Below the pieces are notes generated by a model, which was given only the letters and a program-made list of their open reading frames with translations, did not search any database and was not told the DNA's origin. Shown piece after piece: positions 36,601-42,270 of a DNA stretch of 64,000 nt. The stretch's first letter is position 1, and every line of letters begins with the position of its first letter. Origin of the DNA: Petrosia ficiformis (taxonomy: Eukaryota; Porifera; Demospongiae; Haplosclerida; Petrosiidae); the NCBI GenBank assembly GCA_947044365.1, contig OX345636.1, forward strand, positions 32,376,712 through 32,440,711. Direction: 5' to 3'. Position numbers and translations under genes: made by a program.

Positions 36601-39558
36601 CATTTGATAATCATGGTTAACAGTTCTTTAATAGCATTAATAACGTGTTCTTATTGATTTATATTTAAACTTGTGTCTCTCTCTTCATTCTACAGACTTT
36701 TTACAAATACTGCAAAAAGCAAAAAGGAAGGGATTTGTCACTATCAAGTGGACAACATTTGCAATGTTCGGGGCTTCAGGTGTTGGCAAGACCTCCTTGT
36801 TAAATTTGCTATTGAAAAAGAAGCCTATTCGTGAACACAATAGCACTCCTATCATCCAAGCACCAGAACCTCGCCTAGTGAGTGAAAATGCAGATGATAA
36901 TGATGAATCAGATGAGGGGACATCTTCATCTGATGAAAGCTACGATGATGCTGCTAGCAAAGTTACGGAAGTCGAAAGTACAATTATCATGTCTGATAGC
37001 AGCTGTTTTTGGATATATGCAGATACCAAGACAGTAAAAGTGAAATTCCTTCAGGCCCTGAAATCCCATGTGCAGAAACCTAGAAGTGAGACTCAACAGC
37101 AAGAATTGAATACTGACCAAAAGAAGTATGCTACTCTCGAGAAAAGTATGGATGTTCAACATTCTGATGAACAGACTCTTCTCGTGTCGGAAATGGAAGA
37201 GACACAAAAATATGTACCTCCTGACCCCTCTTCTCTAGAAGAGGAATTGCTTCAATTGATATCTGAAGTAGAAGAGTCCGATAAACTATACGAAGTTCAT
37301 TGGATGTATGGTGTTGACTCAGGAGGTCAGGCTGCTTTTCTTGATATTGCTCCAGCACTGCTGCGATATAATTCTCTCAATATGGTAATCCTTCGGCTTG
37401 ATGAAATGCTTGATGATGCAGCAAATTTCTTCTATTCTGTTGATGGGAGAAAGGTTGGTGATGGTGAGAAACGACAGATAAGCACCACGCAGCTCACCAA
37501 AAGCTTTTTTCGCTGTAAATATCAGCTTTCTCCCCCTCACTTGGGAGGAGTTGAAAATGTCAAGCATCATGGAAAGCCTCATTTTATAGTAATTGGTACC
37601 TGTTTAGATGTCTACGAAAAGCTTAAAAATGACAACCAGATCAAGGAGACCCTCGAAGAGAAAAATGATCGCCTTCGGACTGAGCTTAATAACTACGAAA
37701 GTGCCAGAATTGACTACACTAAAGGCAAAGAAATAATTTTTCCCGTTAACACCATGAGCAGAAAGAAGAATGAGAGACTGTTAGCTAAGAGACTTCGACA
37801 AATTACTTGTCAATCGTATATCACAGCTGAAGTTCCTGCACGATGGTTTTTCTTTCAGTTAGAGCTGAAATCGAAAGCAAATGGTCGAAGAGTAATAAGC
37901 CTTGATGAATGTCTACAGATAGGAAAGTCAATTAATATGCAACAAGAAGAAGTTAAGGCTGCATTGTGGTATTTTCACAATTTAACAATTCATTTATACT
38001 TTCCCGATATACTACCAAATGTGGTGTTCCTTGACCCACAAGTCCTTTTTGATAAGCTTTCTAAGTTGATTGCTGTTTCATATGGGGGTGATCTATATGA
38101 TGTAGCAACAGTCAGAAATCTCAAGGAAAAGGGAATTTTCAAAGAAGAGTTATTAGACATAGTGAAATTGGACGAAGGAATATTCTCTTCTGCTGACTTC
38201 CTACTGCTAATGCAAGGGTTACTAATTATCTCAAAGATTCCAAGTGCGAATGATACAAAGTATTTCATTCCTTGTGTTCTCGATACGATTGATGATCAAT
38301 TTCAAAATATTTGTGACGAAAACGTTGAGCCCCTTTTTTTGACCTGGGAAGATGAATTGATTCCCAATGGTTTATTCACCTCCCTTGTTGTGTTTCTGTT
38401 GGGGCTTCATTCCCCAACTCAATTTCAGTTGGGAAATGATATTCATCGCAACAAAGTGGTATTGAAGTGTCGCTACTTTGGTGGTACACTTCATTTACTT
38501 GACCAGGTGAAATGGCTAGCCATACGCTACTTTGGTCCATGTCACAACTGCTTCACTATCCGTCGTCTCATTCTGGAAGGCATGAAGTCAATCGTTGACA
38601 GGTTTAGTTGGAATACATCTCTAGCTCTTACTCAAGAAGTCTTTCGTTGTAAATTACCACGATGCACTATACCGTCATTCCATTTCTGTCAGCTGGCTGA
38701 GTGTGGTCCGATGCTCAACTGTGATGAAAGTGATACCAGTTCTGATGCTGATAACACTCGTCACCTATCATGGTTTGATGCAAAAGGTATGTATTGCACT
38801 ATTTTGCACATAAATTATAATGTATTATGCACAACATTGTGCTTTACCTATAATTATATTAATATGCACACTTTATATCGTTGAGGCACATCTATGTCCC
38901 TATGTAATGATGTCTAGAGTAAGTATGTGTATCACTGGAAATACATTATGATCTGAATAATTGTTATTATGCATAGTTTGCATAATACCACATCATTTGC
39001 TGATAATGGTAAAGTAGAAATAATTATGATTTTCATTCTTCTTTCAGCAAAGCAAGGAACACAACATCTGGAAATTCCTGTACAGGAATCTGTTGAACCA
39101 CTTCTCCAGACAAAATATCCATGTGATTTGATACAAGGTTAGAGTTACAACCATACAAATTATTGTACATAATAATTATAATATTATGCAATCACATTAT
39201 ACTTCACTAATATGGCAACTGTTAATTATCATAGGGGATTGAAGTATCAAAAATTGTGTAAAGTGATTTAAAATGTATTTAATACACAGGAAAGGATCTA
39301 CCAGAAGTAATATCAGCTACAAACAAAGTTGTTAACTGGTTTACACTTGGTATATTTCTGAGAGTGGACTTTAAAGCACTGAAAACAATTGAGTATAATC
39401 ACCCTCATAATCTTGAGCACTGTCGACAAGAAATGTTAATGTCCTGGATTGACTTAGGTAATGCCAAGTGGTCAGTACTAGTGAATGTTTTGCGTCATGA
39501 TGTAAATGAAGTAGCAGTTGCTGAAAACATTTTGCAAAACTTTGTGTATTCTAAATAG
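3853..39558 (+). CDS. Ankyrin-repeat / ROCO-type GTPase / Death-domain gene, 5' partial, with a possible tail-anchored short form
   Basis: Multi-exon gene whose first exons lie before the window. Visible coding exons: 3853-3951, 18277-18375, 25102-25200, 26445-26519, 26753-26845, 27005-27065, 30982-31026, 31388-31432, then either 31904-31989 (short form) or 36696-38786, 39048-39137 and 39290-39558 (long form). Phases match across every junction (0-0 for the ankyrin exons, then 1-1). Long-form order is ankyrin repeats, low-complexity charged linker, P-loop GTPase with a DSGGQ switch motif, COR-like region, Death domain. Known relatives are DAPK1-like and other ROCO proteins, signalling scaffolds in apoptosis or innate immunity, but no kinase domain is present here. 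The role is inferred from domains only. The introns are long and filled with transposons. The 5' end, promoter and upstream repeats cannot be seen. Confidence 0.85.
4319..5070. mobile_element. Interspersed element with gcggcgagggta end, copy A
   Basis: About 750-bp unit running from ctacgagagtcgtcgggacg to a GC-rich end (cgctacgcggcgagggtaat) preceded by a (cagacaga) stretch. Contains a 70-codon - strand ORF at 4593-4805 (starts MDTQNTSDPVSRLSLAKKHF) that is also open in copy B. I do not recognise the ORF. The unit looks like a repeat inserted before the segmental duplication. Confidence 0.55.
5071..6235. other. AT-rich intron, segment A
   Basis: No coding signal. At about 5997-6045 there is a short tRNA T-arm-like stretch (gggttcaattcc) without the rest of a cloverleaf. 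Confidence 0.5.
6244..6708. mobile_element. hAT-type MITE with 8-bp target duplication, copy A
   Basis: Termini caggaatgttgtaatta and ttacaacatccctg are inverted repeats, flanked on both sides by the 8-bp duplication ataattat (6236-6243 and 6709-6716). An 8-bp duplication with a CAGG start is the hAT signature. The interior is a series of TTGTAATTAC-like motifs with no ORF. Confidence 0.85.
6785..7196. mobile_element. Tc1-like CACTG element fragment, copy A
   Basis: Begins cactgcaaaaa after TA, and shares its first ~130 bp (including ttgttaaaataactatttta) with the complete element at 27419-28111. The right end is decayed. Confidence 0.6.
7197..8212. other. AT-rich intron, segment A
   Basis: Contains a small hairpin at 7200-7232 (tattttgtggc / gccacaaaata) exactly where segment B carries an extra 2 kb. 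Otherwise nothing recognised. Confidence 0.5.
8213..8325. repeat. (CA)n microsatellite, copy A
   Basis: Almost pure CA with a few cag interruptions. It is followed by an agggatgggtgataat hAT-like end fragment. The counterpart is at 24603-24685. Confidence 0.9.
8762..10125 (+). pseudogene. ISL2EU-type transposase: THAP domain plus DDE_Tnp_4 domain, frameshifted
   Basis: The N-terminus has a C2CH THAP zinc finger (C6, C10, C53, H56, with W35), then a short coiled coil (about residues 120-140), a helix-turn-helix (VSQPTVSRI region) and an IS5/Harbinger-like DDE core. Catalytic residues are visible in pieces: Asp in IDATEI, Asp in MADRGFD, and the Glu-containing RVHVERAMERIKKF segment. It is broken by three frameshifts, near 9547 (a 5-bp duplication of ggcct), near 9640 and near 9885. 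THAP plus this DDE family, with a YqaJ-like nuclease beside it, identifies an ISL2EU-type DNA transposon. It would have bound the element ends and cut DNA. The element sits at the exact end of segment A homology (8665), but I could not define its terminal repeats. Confidence 0.82.
10248..10730 (-). pseudogene. YqaJ-like nuclease of the ISL2EU element, broken
   Basis: Convergent with the transposase. The frame shows the YqaJ/lambda-exonuclease core: GFVVHPEKCWLGASPDAWV with the catalytic Asp in SPD, followed by the E-x-K-C-P motif in IAEFKCPF. An in-frame TAA at 10446-10448 interrupts it. The same frame then continues with a VTGVKWCDFCVY segment typical of the family, to a TAA at 10248. Upstream on the - strand (about 10770-10890) another open stretch reading CECEARLLAIASQERSK could be an earlier exon. 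ISL2EU transposons are known to carry this second protein. Its role in transposition is not settled. Confidence 0.78.
10882..13169 (+). pseudogene. DUF7869-type DDE-like transposon protein, interrupted by a MITE
   Basis: Two exons (10882-11340 and from 11421, with an 80-bp gtaata...cag intron). The protein belongs to a large invertebrate family recognised by an HKNRPHA segment, an FDFEQNLPLP segment and the SDGCGGQNKN motif (12260-12300). The two Asp-bearing motifs look like an RNase H-fold DDE core. A 1-nt loss in a T-run near 12352 shifts the frame, and a 305-bp hAT MITE (12640-12944) splits the 3' part. Reading across the MITE minus one target copy restores the frame through to TAA at 13169. 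The start codon is uncertain. I do not assign a named superfamily (IS3EU is a possibility). It is probably part of the same element as the protease that follows. Confidence 0.7.
12640..12944. mobile_element. 305-bp hAT MITE with intact 8-bp target duplication
   Basis: Termini tagggatgggc and gcccatcccta are perfect inverted repeats, flanked by the identical 8-mer gtttgggg at 12632-12639 and 12945-12952. The interior consists of cgattat/ataatcg-type motifs with no ORF. It lies inside the coding frame of the DDE-like gene, so it inserted after that gene. Confidence 0.92.
13368..13445. repeat. Dispersed repeat unit, copy 2
   Basis: Matches 1147-1216 with a short insertion (ctgctggtttttagtg). 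It lies between the DDE-like gene and the protease gene. Confidence 0.75.
13548..14276 (+). CDS. Ulp1/SENP-like (C48) cysteine protease, transposon-associated
   Basis: A 242-codon ORF. The C-terminal ~140 residues carry the full Ulp1-type catalytic set in order: His137 (GNHWLVAST), Asp156 (VYDSVYSS), Gln188 (HKQTGGKDC) and Cys194 (DCSLFAIA). A basic stretch, PPTKKPKI (residues 53-60), could be a nuclear localisation signal. The first ~35 residues look unrelated and the true start may be later or in another exon (a possible acceptor lies near 13650). This protease type removes SUMO-like modifiers and is often carried by eukaryotic transposons. It follows the DDE-like gene on the same strand. 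The frame is intact, unlike its neighbours. Confidence 0.72.
   Translation: MEFASAKLSVILFFPNKILVHDTHPCRPRHRHILPEATRRNEDLAVIITQEEPPTKKPKIDDIIESQERALIWVKLDTIPVTLSYNEKETIVNDEMLSDIHINFAQFGPENGFYSTLLQTTCSNHPNLQIVHDCGNHWLVASTIFSEKDEVIIVYDSVYSSLDANTVTILKNLFGALSSFQVANTHKQTGGKDCSLFAIATSTLLACNFDPVKVTFVQQSMRPHLVNCFEEGKITTFPMVLL
14277..14408. other. AT-rich junction between protease gene and pogo element
   Basis: No terminal repeat matching the taccgtag end of the pogo element is seen here, so its left end is probably deleted. Confidence 0.4.
14409..15837 (-). pseudogene. Pogo-type (DDE_1) transposase, broken
   Basis: Starts at an ATG at 15837 (MSNIYSYFKRAESQY). Order: Pro-rich N-terminus, CENP-B/HTH-like DNA-binding region (LTEEQKAEITKYAVENGN onward), then a DDE_1 catalytic core with Asp in LNWDQIGL, Asp in AIFDVFKGQ and Asp in CTDRLQPMDLSVNK, and a C-terminal LGVKWLIELFDYLK segment. 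Breaks: an in-frame TAA near 15790, a 1-nt insertion near 15200 and a TGA at 14616-14618 (possibly from CGA). Only three lesions in about 475 codons suggest fairly recent death. Right terminus is taccgtag-type at about 15969, with TA beyond it. Confidence 0.85.
15838..15971. mobile_element. Right end of the pogo element
   Basis: Non-coding subterminal region with cgcgaaaatcgcgaaatttt motifs, ending gtgactacggta. The same terminus is recognisable at 51804-51911. Confidence 0.65.
15983..17265. repeat. CA-rich satellite block, copy B
   Basis: Counterpart of 1214-2850 with one fewer ~400-bp unit and an extra ~100 bp of CA repeat at its left edge. The non-CA core with the inverted agtaccggac / gtccggtac pair is at about 16742-16986. 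Confidence 0.85.
17416..17850. mobile_element. MITE with ggcgtaga termini, copy B
   Basis: Same element as 3000-3434, carried along by the segmental duplication. The right TIR has one mutation (tacaccac). Confidence 0.6.
18277..18375 (+). CDS. Ankyrin repeat exon, copy B
   Basis: Second copy of the 99-bp, phase 0-0 ankyrin exon, with the same acceptor context and a gtaagt donor. The peptide begins YGMNAIHWAASNGHSETVDM, close to the canonical ankyrin consensus (G-x-x-x-x-H-x-A-A-x-x-G-H). It differs from copy A at eight nucleotides and seven residues, all replacement changes, while the flanking introns are almost the same. Because one exon equals one repeat and is phase-symmetric, duplicating it adds a repeat without disturbing the frame. 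Confidence 0.85.
18741..19493. mobile_element. Interspersed element with gcggcgagggta end, copy B
   Basis: Counterpart of 4319-5070, nearly identical. The 70-codon - strand ORF (19016-19228) translates to the same protein as in copy A. Confidence 0.55.
20667..21083. mobile_element. hAT-type MITE, copy B
   Basis: Counterpart of 6244-6708, same termini and target duplication, about 48 bp shorter because of an internal gap at a short gcatg repeat (near 20920). Confidence 0.85.
21160..21573. mobile_element. Tc1-like CACTG element fragment, copy B
   Basis: Counterpart of 6785-7196. Confidence 0.6.
21575..23624. other. 2-kb block present only in segment B
   Basis: Segment A goes from the equivalent of 21574 to 23625 across only about a dozen bases. 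The block is AT-rich, with a loose inverted repeat at about 21600-21760 (actataacaatagtacat / atgtaactattgttct) and a tRNA B-box-like stretch at about 22830 (gggttgaatcc). No gene is recognised. It is either a deletion in A or an insertion in B. No clear target duplication is seen. Confidence 0.6.
24603..24685. repeat. (CA)n microsatellite, copy B
   Basis: Counterpart of 8213-8325 with different cag interruptions, as expected for slippage since duplication. Confidence 0.9.
25102..25200 (+). CDS. Ankyrin repeat exon 3
   Basis: A 99-bp phase 0-0 exon (acceptor tttttcatag, donor gttagt) encoding a canonical repeat: DGETALHRAAYCGHEETVKL then LIAKGASLNIQNK. It lies just past the end of duplicated segment B, so it has no counterpart after segment A. 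There the sequence switches to the transposon cluster at 8666. Confidence 0.88.
25483..26155. mobile_element. Non-coding element with ctttaaa...ccata ends
   Basis: About 670 bp in the intron between ankyrin exons 3 and 4, with loosely inverted ends (ttttaaatcccata and tatggggtttaaagg). Its right third matches 41850-42120 in the opposite orientation, including the shared phrase agacctctatagtg. Confidence 0.5.
26445..26519 (+). CDS. Terminal, degenerate ankyrin repeat exon
   Basis: A 75-bp exon, phase 0-0, acceptor ttttacag and donor gtatgt. The 25 residues start EGNTPIDEAKKRNKRKCVNI, the shortened form expected of the last repeat of an ankyrin stack (x-G-x-T-P-x-x-x-A). It is rich in lysine and arginine, as capping repeats often are. 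Confidence 0.8.
26753..26845 (+). CDS. Linker exon after the ankyrin stack
   Basis: A 93-bp open segment in frame with the previous exon, acceptor tttgaatag. The peptide starts ELLKPLLISNYNNMFLNAFP and is moderately hydrophobic. The donor (gtatta) is weak, so the 3' edge is the least certain junction of the model. Leaving the exon out would also keep the frame (phase 0-0), so it could be skipped. Confidence 0.55.
27005..27065 (+). CDS. Linker exon, phase 0 to 1
   Basis: A 61-bp exon, acceptor tttctggtag, donor gtgaaa. It encodes a polar linker beginning SKQSEPMKVKPTQNVSVEEQ and moves the gene from phase 0 to phase 1, the phase of every later acceptor. Confidence 0.6.
27419..28111. mobile_element. 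Tc1-like TIR element (CACTG ends, TA target)
   Basis: About 50-bp terminal inverted repeats (cactgcaaaaatagaattgt at the left, inverse at the right ending tttttccagtg), flanked by TA at 27417-27418 and 28112-28113. 693 bp in total. It carries a 111-codon - strand ORF not present in the related fragments at 6785 and 21160. Confidence 0.75.
27573..27908 (-). CDS. Unrecognised ORF inside the CACTG element
   Basis: 111 codons, starting MHHWNVKLLRGCGFSRDAVL. The frame stays open upstream to about 27940 (ESRKSSAEEL) after a possible acceptor tttag. The middle contains WYIPTCLGWKVRKTDAVI and a basic C-terminal half. It does not look like a Tc1/mariner transposase (no D-D-E/D spacing), so it may be a captured exon or part of an unknown protein. 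No function is assigned. Confidence 0.4.
   Translation of the reverse strand: MHHWNVKLLRGCGFSRDAVLTWYIPTCLGWKVRKTDAVIIDLHLYTELTMPKEVRNRSPLHQSYVRKLLKPLVSQSALSTVSYWRKESWMEALLHHQIRGIRKAENVWYEI
28363..30125 (-). pseudogene. Ty3/gypsy retrotransposon remnant, - strand
   Basis: Reading on the - strand: a Gag-like start near 30125 (LPKPFSSGNASEWFQRFEI), an aspartic-protease motif LLDFGSSVSLV near 29350 (Gly of the usual D-T-G position changed context), then the front half of a reverse transcriptase near 28790-28460 (EEVETQIQEML, SPWMDPAMYVWKKSDD, AVFTTLDW). Many stops and frameshifts. It ends before the RT catalytic aspartates. No LTR pair was identified. Confidence 0.75.
30982..31026 (+). CDS. Charged linker mini-exon 1
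   Basis: A 45-bp phase 1-1 exon (acceptor ctacctacag, donor gtaact) encoding an acidic, serine-rich stretch, DSGDKSKESSETVK. It is the same length and phase as the next exon, so either can be included or skipped without breaking the frame. Confidence 0.65.
31388..31432 (+). CDS. Charged linker mini-exon 2
   Basis: A 45-bp phase 1-1 exon (acceptor cgcttcccag, donor gtactg) encoding KKTSLTEKQDKKLQ. It is the last exon before the choice between the hydrophobic terminal exon at 31904 and the GTPase exon at 36696, and its phase fits both. Confidence 0.65.
31904..31989 (+). CDS. Alternative last exon encoding a C-terminal membrane anchor
   Basis: Acceptor ttcctgaaaacag, then a phase-1 open frame reading DLYDKK followed by about 20 strongly hydrophobic residues rich in Ile and Val, then K-I-stop. 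Lysines flank the helix on both sides. Joined to the exon ending at 31432, it would make a tail-anchored ankyrin protein without the GTPase and Death domain. An AATAAA at 32227-32232 could serve as its polyadenylation signal. It could instead be a chance ORF, but the matching phase, good acceptor, one clean helix and immediate stop argue against that. Confidence 0.6.
32361..35340 (+). mobile_element. Degenerate Ty3/gypsy element with LTRs, + strand
   Basis: The left LTR (32361 to about 32590) and right LTR (35157 to about 35340) share tgataatgtgtaccaggcac, ttgttttgtcttgtattata and a ttttttagtcca segment; the right copy is shorter. A purine-rich tract (gtgggaaagaga) directly precedes the right LTR, and ttggcgacaaggaaag follows the left one where a primer-binding site is expected. 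Between them, all broken: a Gag stretch (near 32650), a zinc knuckle (near 33050), a protease VDTGASVSIIG (near 33280), RT with YMDDILVS (near 33940) and an integrase C-terminal region (34600-35030). It lies in the intron before the GTPase exon. Confidence 0.82.
35341..36695. other. Intron before the GTPase exon
   Basis: AT-rich. I see no coding exon or element in it. Confidence 0.5.
36696..38786 (+). CDS. Roc-like GTPase and COR-like region, single 2.1-kb exon
   Basis: Phase-1 acceptor (cattctacag) and gtatgt donor. Residues counted from the exon start: P-loop GASGVGKTS at about 26-34; a long acidic, Ser-rich insert at about 60-90 plus a Lys/Gln/Glu-rich stretch to about 200; the switch-II motif DSGGQ at about 208-212; a G4-like GTCLD at about 301; and from about 380 a COR-like region (PARWFFFQLEL, then an FLDPQVLFDKL segment). 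The 170-odd residues between the P-loop and DSGGQ are far more than in ordinary small GTPases. A GTP-binding signalling switch is inferred. A Met shortly before the exon lies in the intron and is not the start. Confidence 0.88.
39048..39137 (+). CDS. Linker exon between COR-like region and Death domain
   Basis: A 90-bp phase 1-1 exon (acceptor ttctttcag, donor gttaga) encoding a polar linker that starts AKQGTQHLEIPVQESVEPLL. No motif is recognised. Confidence 0.75.
39290..39558 (+). CDS. C-terminal Death-domain exon
   Basis: Phase-1 acceptor (aatacacag), open to a TAG at 39556-39558, 89 codons. The peptide has the Death-domain signature: N-W-F-T-L-G at the first helix, an LKTIEYNHP segment, C-R-Q-E-M-L-M-S-W-I in the middle and N-A-K-W-S-V-L-V-N-V-L-R late, ending with A-E-N-I. 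Death domains recruit other Death-domain proteins in apoptotic and NF-kB signalling. Together with the Roc/COR exon this matches a DAPK1-like C-terminal half. No AATAAA is seen close after the stop. Confidence 0.8.
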
Positions 39559-40539
39559 ACTTTTACTTTTTGTGTAGTTGTTCTTGTTGTAATTACTATG
39601 TAACTTTATGCAAAATTTCTTCGCTGACTGTAAGTCCTAATTAACCTATGATTATTGTTACAGTAGACACTAATTTCACATTTTGTGTCATTTTTGTATA
39701 ACTGTTCCTATTCCCCTTTTTTTAAAAGAAATTCTTGTTTTGATAAACGAAAAATAATATAAATTTTGAAAGGAGATGGCTGCAAGGTTAAGAGGGTTTA
39801 ATCTAAGTGTGCATCAGTTACACTCCACAAAAGAGCTGCACAAGTGAACTTGCTCTGTTAGACGAGAAGAGATTCTCTATATAGACTGTAAGTTTACAGA
39901 TCATGGAAACTGACTTCTACATAGGTATTTGGCAGAGTAATTAACCAAATTAATATCATGACTGGAATTGTCTTGGAGTTTGCATTCACTCCCATAAAAA
40001 TCTTTACAAACAATAATTGTGGTACTTTGAAACCAACCTTAAAGGAAGTCAGTAAAATAGAAATGAAAATACGTGCTGTAGCAACAATAGATTGCACACA
40101 CAAACAAGAAATGAATCATTTTCAACTTTATTAATTAAACCAGTCTTGATTTCCCTACTTGCTGAACACACTGATAGCCTGAGTGATCACAAGCCATGAA
40201 GCTCAGTTTTGAACTACATGCACCAAGATCAACTAGAGAGAACTACTATTATGGATGCCACACTATAGAAAAGAACAACAACAAATGAGTGATATGTGCT
40301 GGGGGTAATAATAATAGAATGAAGTAGTATATAGCTCATGGATGGCACCTGTAGTGTCCATTCAAATGAATACATGACAAATTAGGTCCTATATTGGCTA
40401 CTGATAACTCAATAAGAGATCCACCAAAGATGCATATCCGCTCCCATTACCCAAGATAGGCTCAGGTGCCACAATCTTCTCAACTTGGGAATTATAAAGG
40501 AGCTACTGCCAATTACCAGTACATCCATGATATCAAGAG
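39559..40539. other. 3' flank of the ankyrin/GTPase/Death gene
   Basis: AT-rich, no recognised feature. An untranslated 3' region is expected at its start. Confidence 0.45.
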
Positions 40540-41110
40540 AAGACAGCTAATTGTACAGGACTAGGTATGGGTTTATATCAATTTTAGAGAATGGCTTTAG
40601 AGCAACTAATCTCTATATTCTGCAGTTTCTCACATCTGTTTTGATGCACTTTAGACAGAGGAATAGCGCAAGAATCACCTGCAAGAGGTGTTTTAGCATC
40701 CTCTTACCACTAGTATTATATTTAAAAAACCAAAAAGGAAAATTGGTATGAGAAAGTATGTAACTTCTCAAAAGATATCAGAAGAAAATTGAATCAATGA
40801 CCTCATAGCCAGTGCTAATGTCAAACAAGCATGTCAATTCATTGGATTAGCTTCATACTACCGGAGGTACATTTACTGTGACAAATTCCAAAAGAGACTA
40901 CAGTGCTGTGCAGAAGGATTGTTTGACAGTTGTATATACAATGAAACTTATCAACTATATAGAATTCCCTTTTACTCTGAAAATTGACCATACTCAATTG
41001 CAATGGAATGGATATTCGTGAAACAAGAATACGGCTTCACAATTATGAAACACGTTTCTTTAATTCTATTAATTATTATTGATGCTTTGTCTAGATTATT
41101 TCATACTAAT
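40540..41110 (+). pseudogene. Ty3/gypsy remnant (RT thumb / RNase H region)
   Basis: Translated pieces fit the middle of a gypsy polyprotein: VKQACQFIGLASYYRRYI (near 40830) and IPFTLKIDHTQL (near 40970), then IIDALSRLFHT (near 41080), the usual DALSR motif after RNase H. Frames are broken throughout. Confidence 0.6.
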
Positions 41111-41699
41111 ACCATCCACTGTGTGTTTACTATGACCTCAGTTTGTTTGTACAAACAACACATAAAGGAAGAACAGAAAAGGGAAATACCCATCAGAGCA
41201 ATTTTTCTAGTCATTACCTACACCAAACTCTATGCCTACATTGCCAAAGTGGCATTACCGACAACTATGGTCACAATTATAATTATTTAATAGTATTTTT
41301 GGCAGGAGTATTCAAATTATCATTGCCACAACATACATTCAATTTGTCAATTCTATTTTAAAAACAGGTTGAAGCTGTTTCCCTACAAAATCTAATATAA
41401 ACCGGAATAAATTCTGAGCTAATTAATTCTAATAAAATCAATATGAAAGAATGCTTTTCAGACAAACACAAGACACATTTAAAATCAGAAATAGTTATAG
41501 TTGCTTTTAAATATAAAGTTGAATACAAATTGGAAAGACCAGGTTTGCTATTCACTATCAATTGCTATTCAATTAGATCAGTCAACAGATATTGATTATT
41601 CAACATTAAAGTTTCCGATATTGTAGATGACTATTTATTCAAAAAAGAAATAACAAAGAGTGGATTGAAGAAAAAGAGAATAGTGTCGGGACAAAGAAA

Positions 41700-42270
41700 A
41701 TTATAAAGAGTCTAAGAAAACTATAAAGTTTGAAATTGTAAATTATTTCACATTTAAGCTTGTTCATGGATAGAGAACTACTACAGTTGCCAAGCCACAG
41801 TGAAAGACAAGGAAGTAGCAGATATTCTGAAAGAAGAGATACGCTTTAAACTCCATAAGCGCAGTATTGCGTAATTATTAACCTAATAATTACGCAATGC
41901 GCTGAATAGGCGCTTATGGACAGTTAATAATTAAGTGTCCATAAGCGCCTATTTCACCTCGCATTTGAGTGCCCACTATAGAGGTCTTTCAATATTTTTC
42001 TACCAAACGTTTACACAAGGTAGTCTACTGAATTTGCTATAAAACAGTGCAATTATAGAAGCTACATGCTTTGAAAATTGAATTGATGAAGACTCTAAGT
42101 GAGGACGTTGCCACTGACATCAGCACATTGTAAAAAGAGGCTAAGAAGAATATAAAGTTGGAAACTGCAAACCATTTCAAGTTTAAGCTTGTTCATGAAT
42201 AAAGAACTACTAGAGCTTCCAAGTGACAGTGAAAGACAAGGAAGCAGCAGATATTCTGAAAAAAGAGAAA
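41700..42270. repeat. Direct repeats flanking an inverted MITE-like core
   Basis: A ~140-bp sequence (with the shared phrase tttaagcttgttcatg) occurs at about 41700-41850 and again at about 42125-42270. Between them lies a core with a strong hairpin (41848-41930: ccataagcgcagtattgcg / cgcaatgcgctgaataggcg...) related to 25700-26155 in reverse orientation. Confidence 0.65.

Noticed and set aside
36671..36695. Methionine upstream of the GTPase exon as the gene start
   Set aside because: It lies in the polypyrimidine region before a good phase-1 acceptor (cattctacag), and upstream exons end in matching phase.
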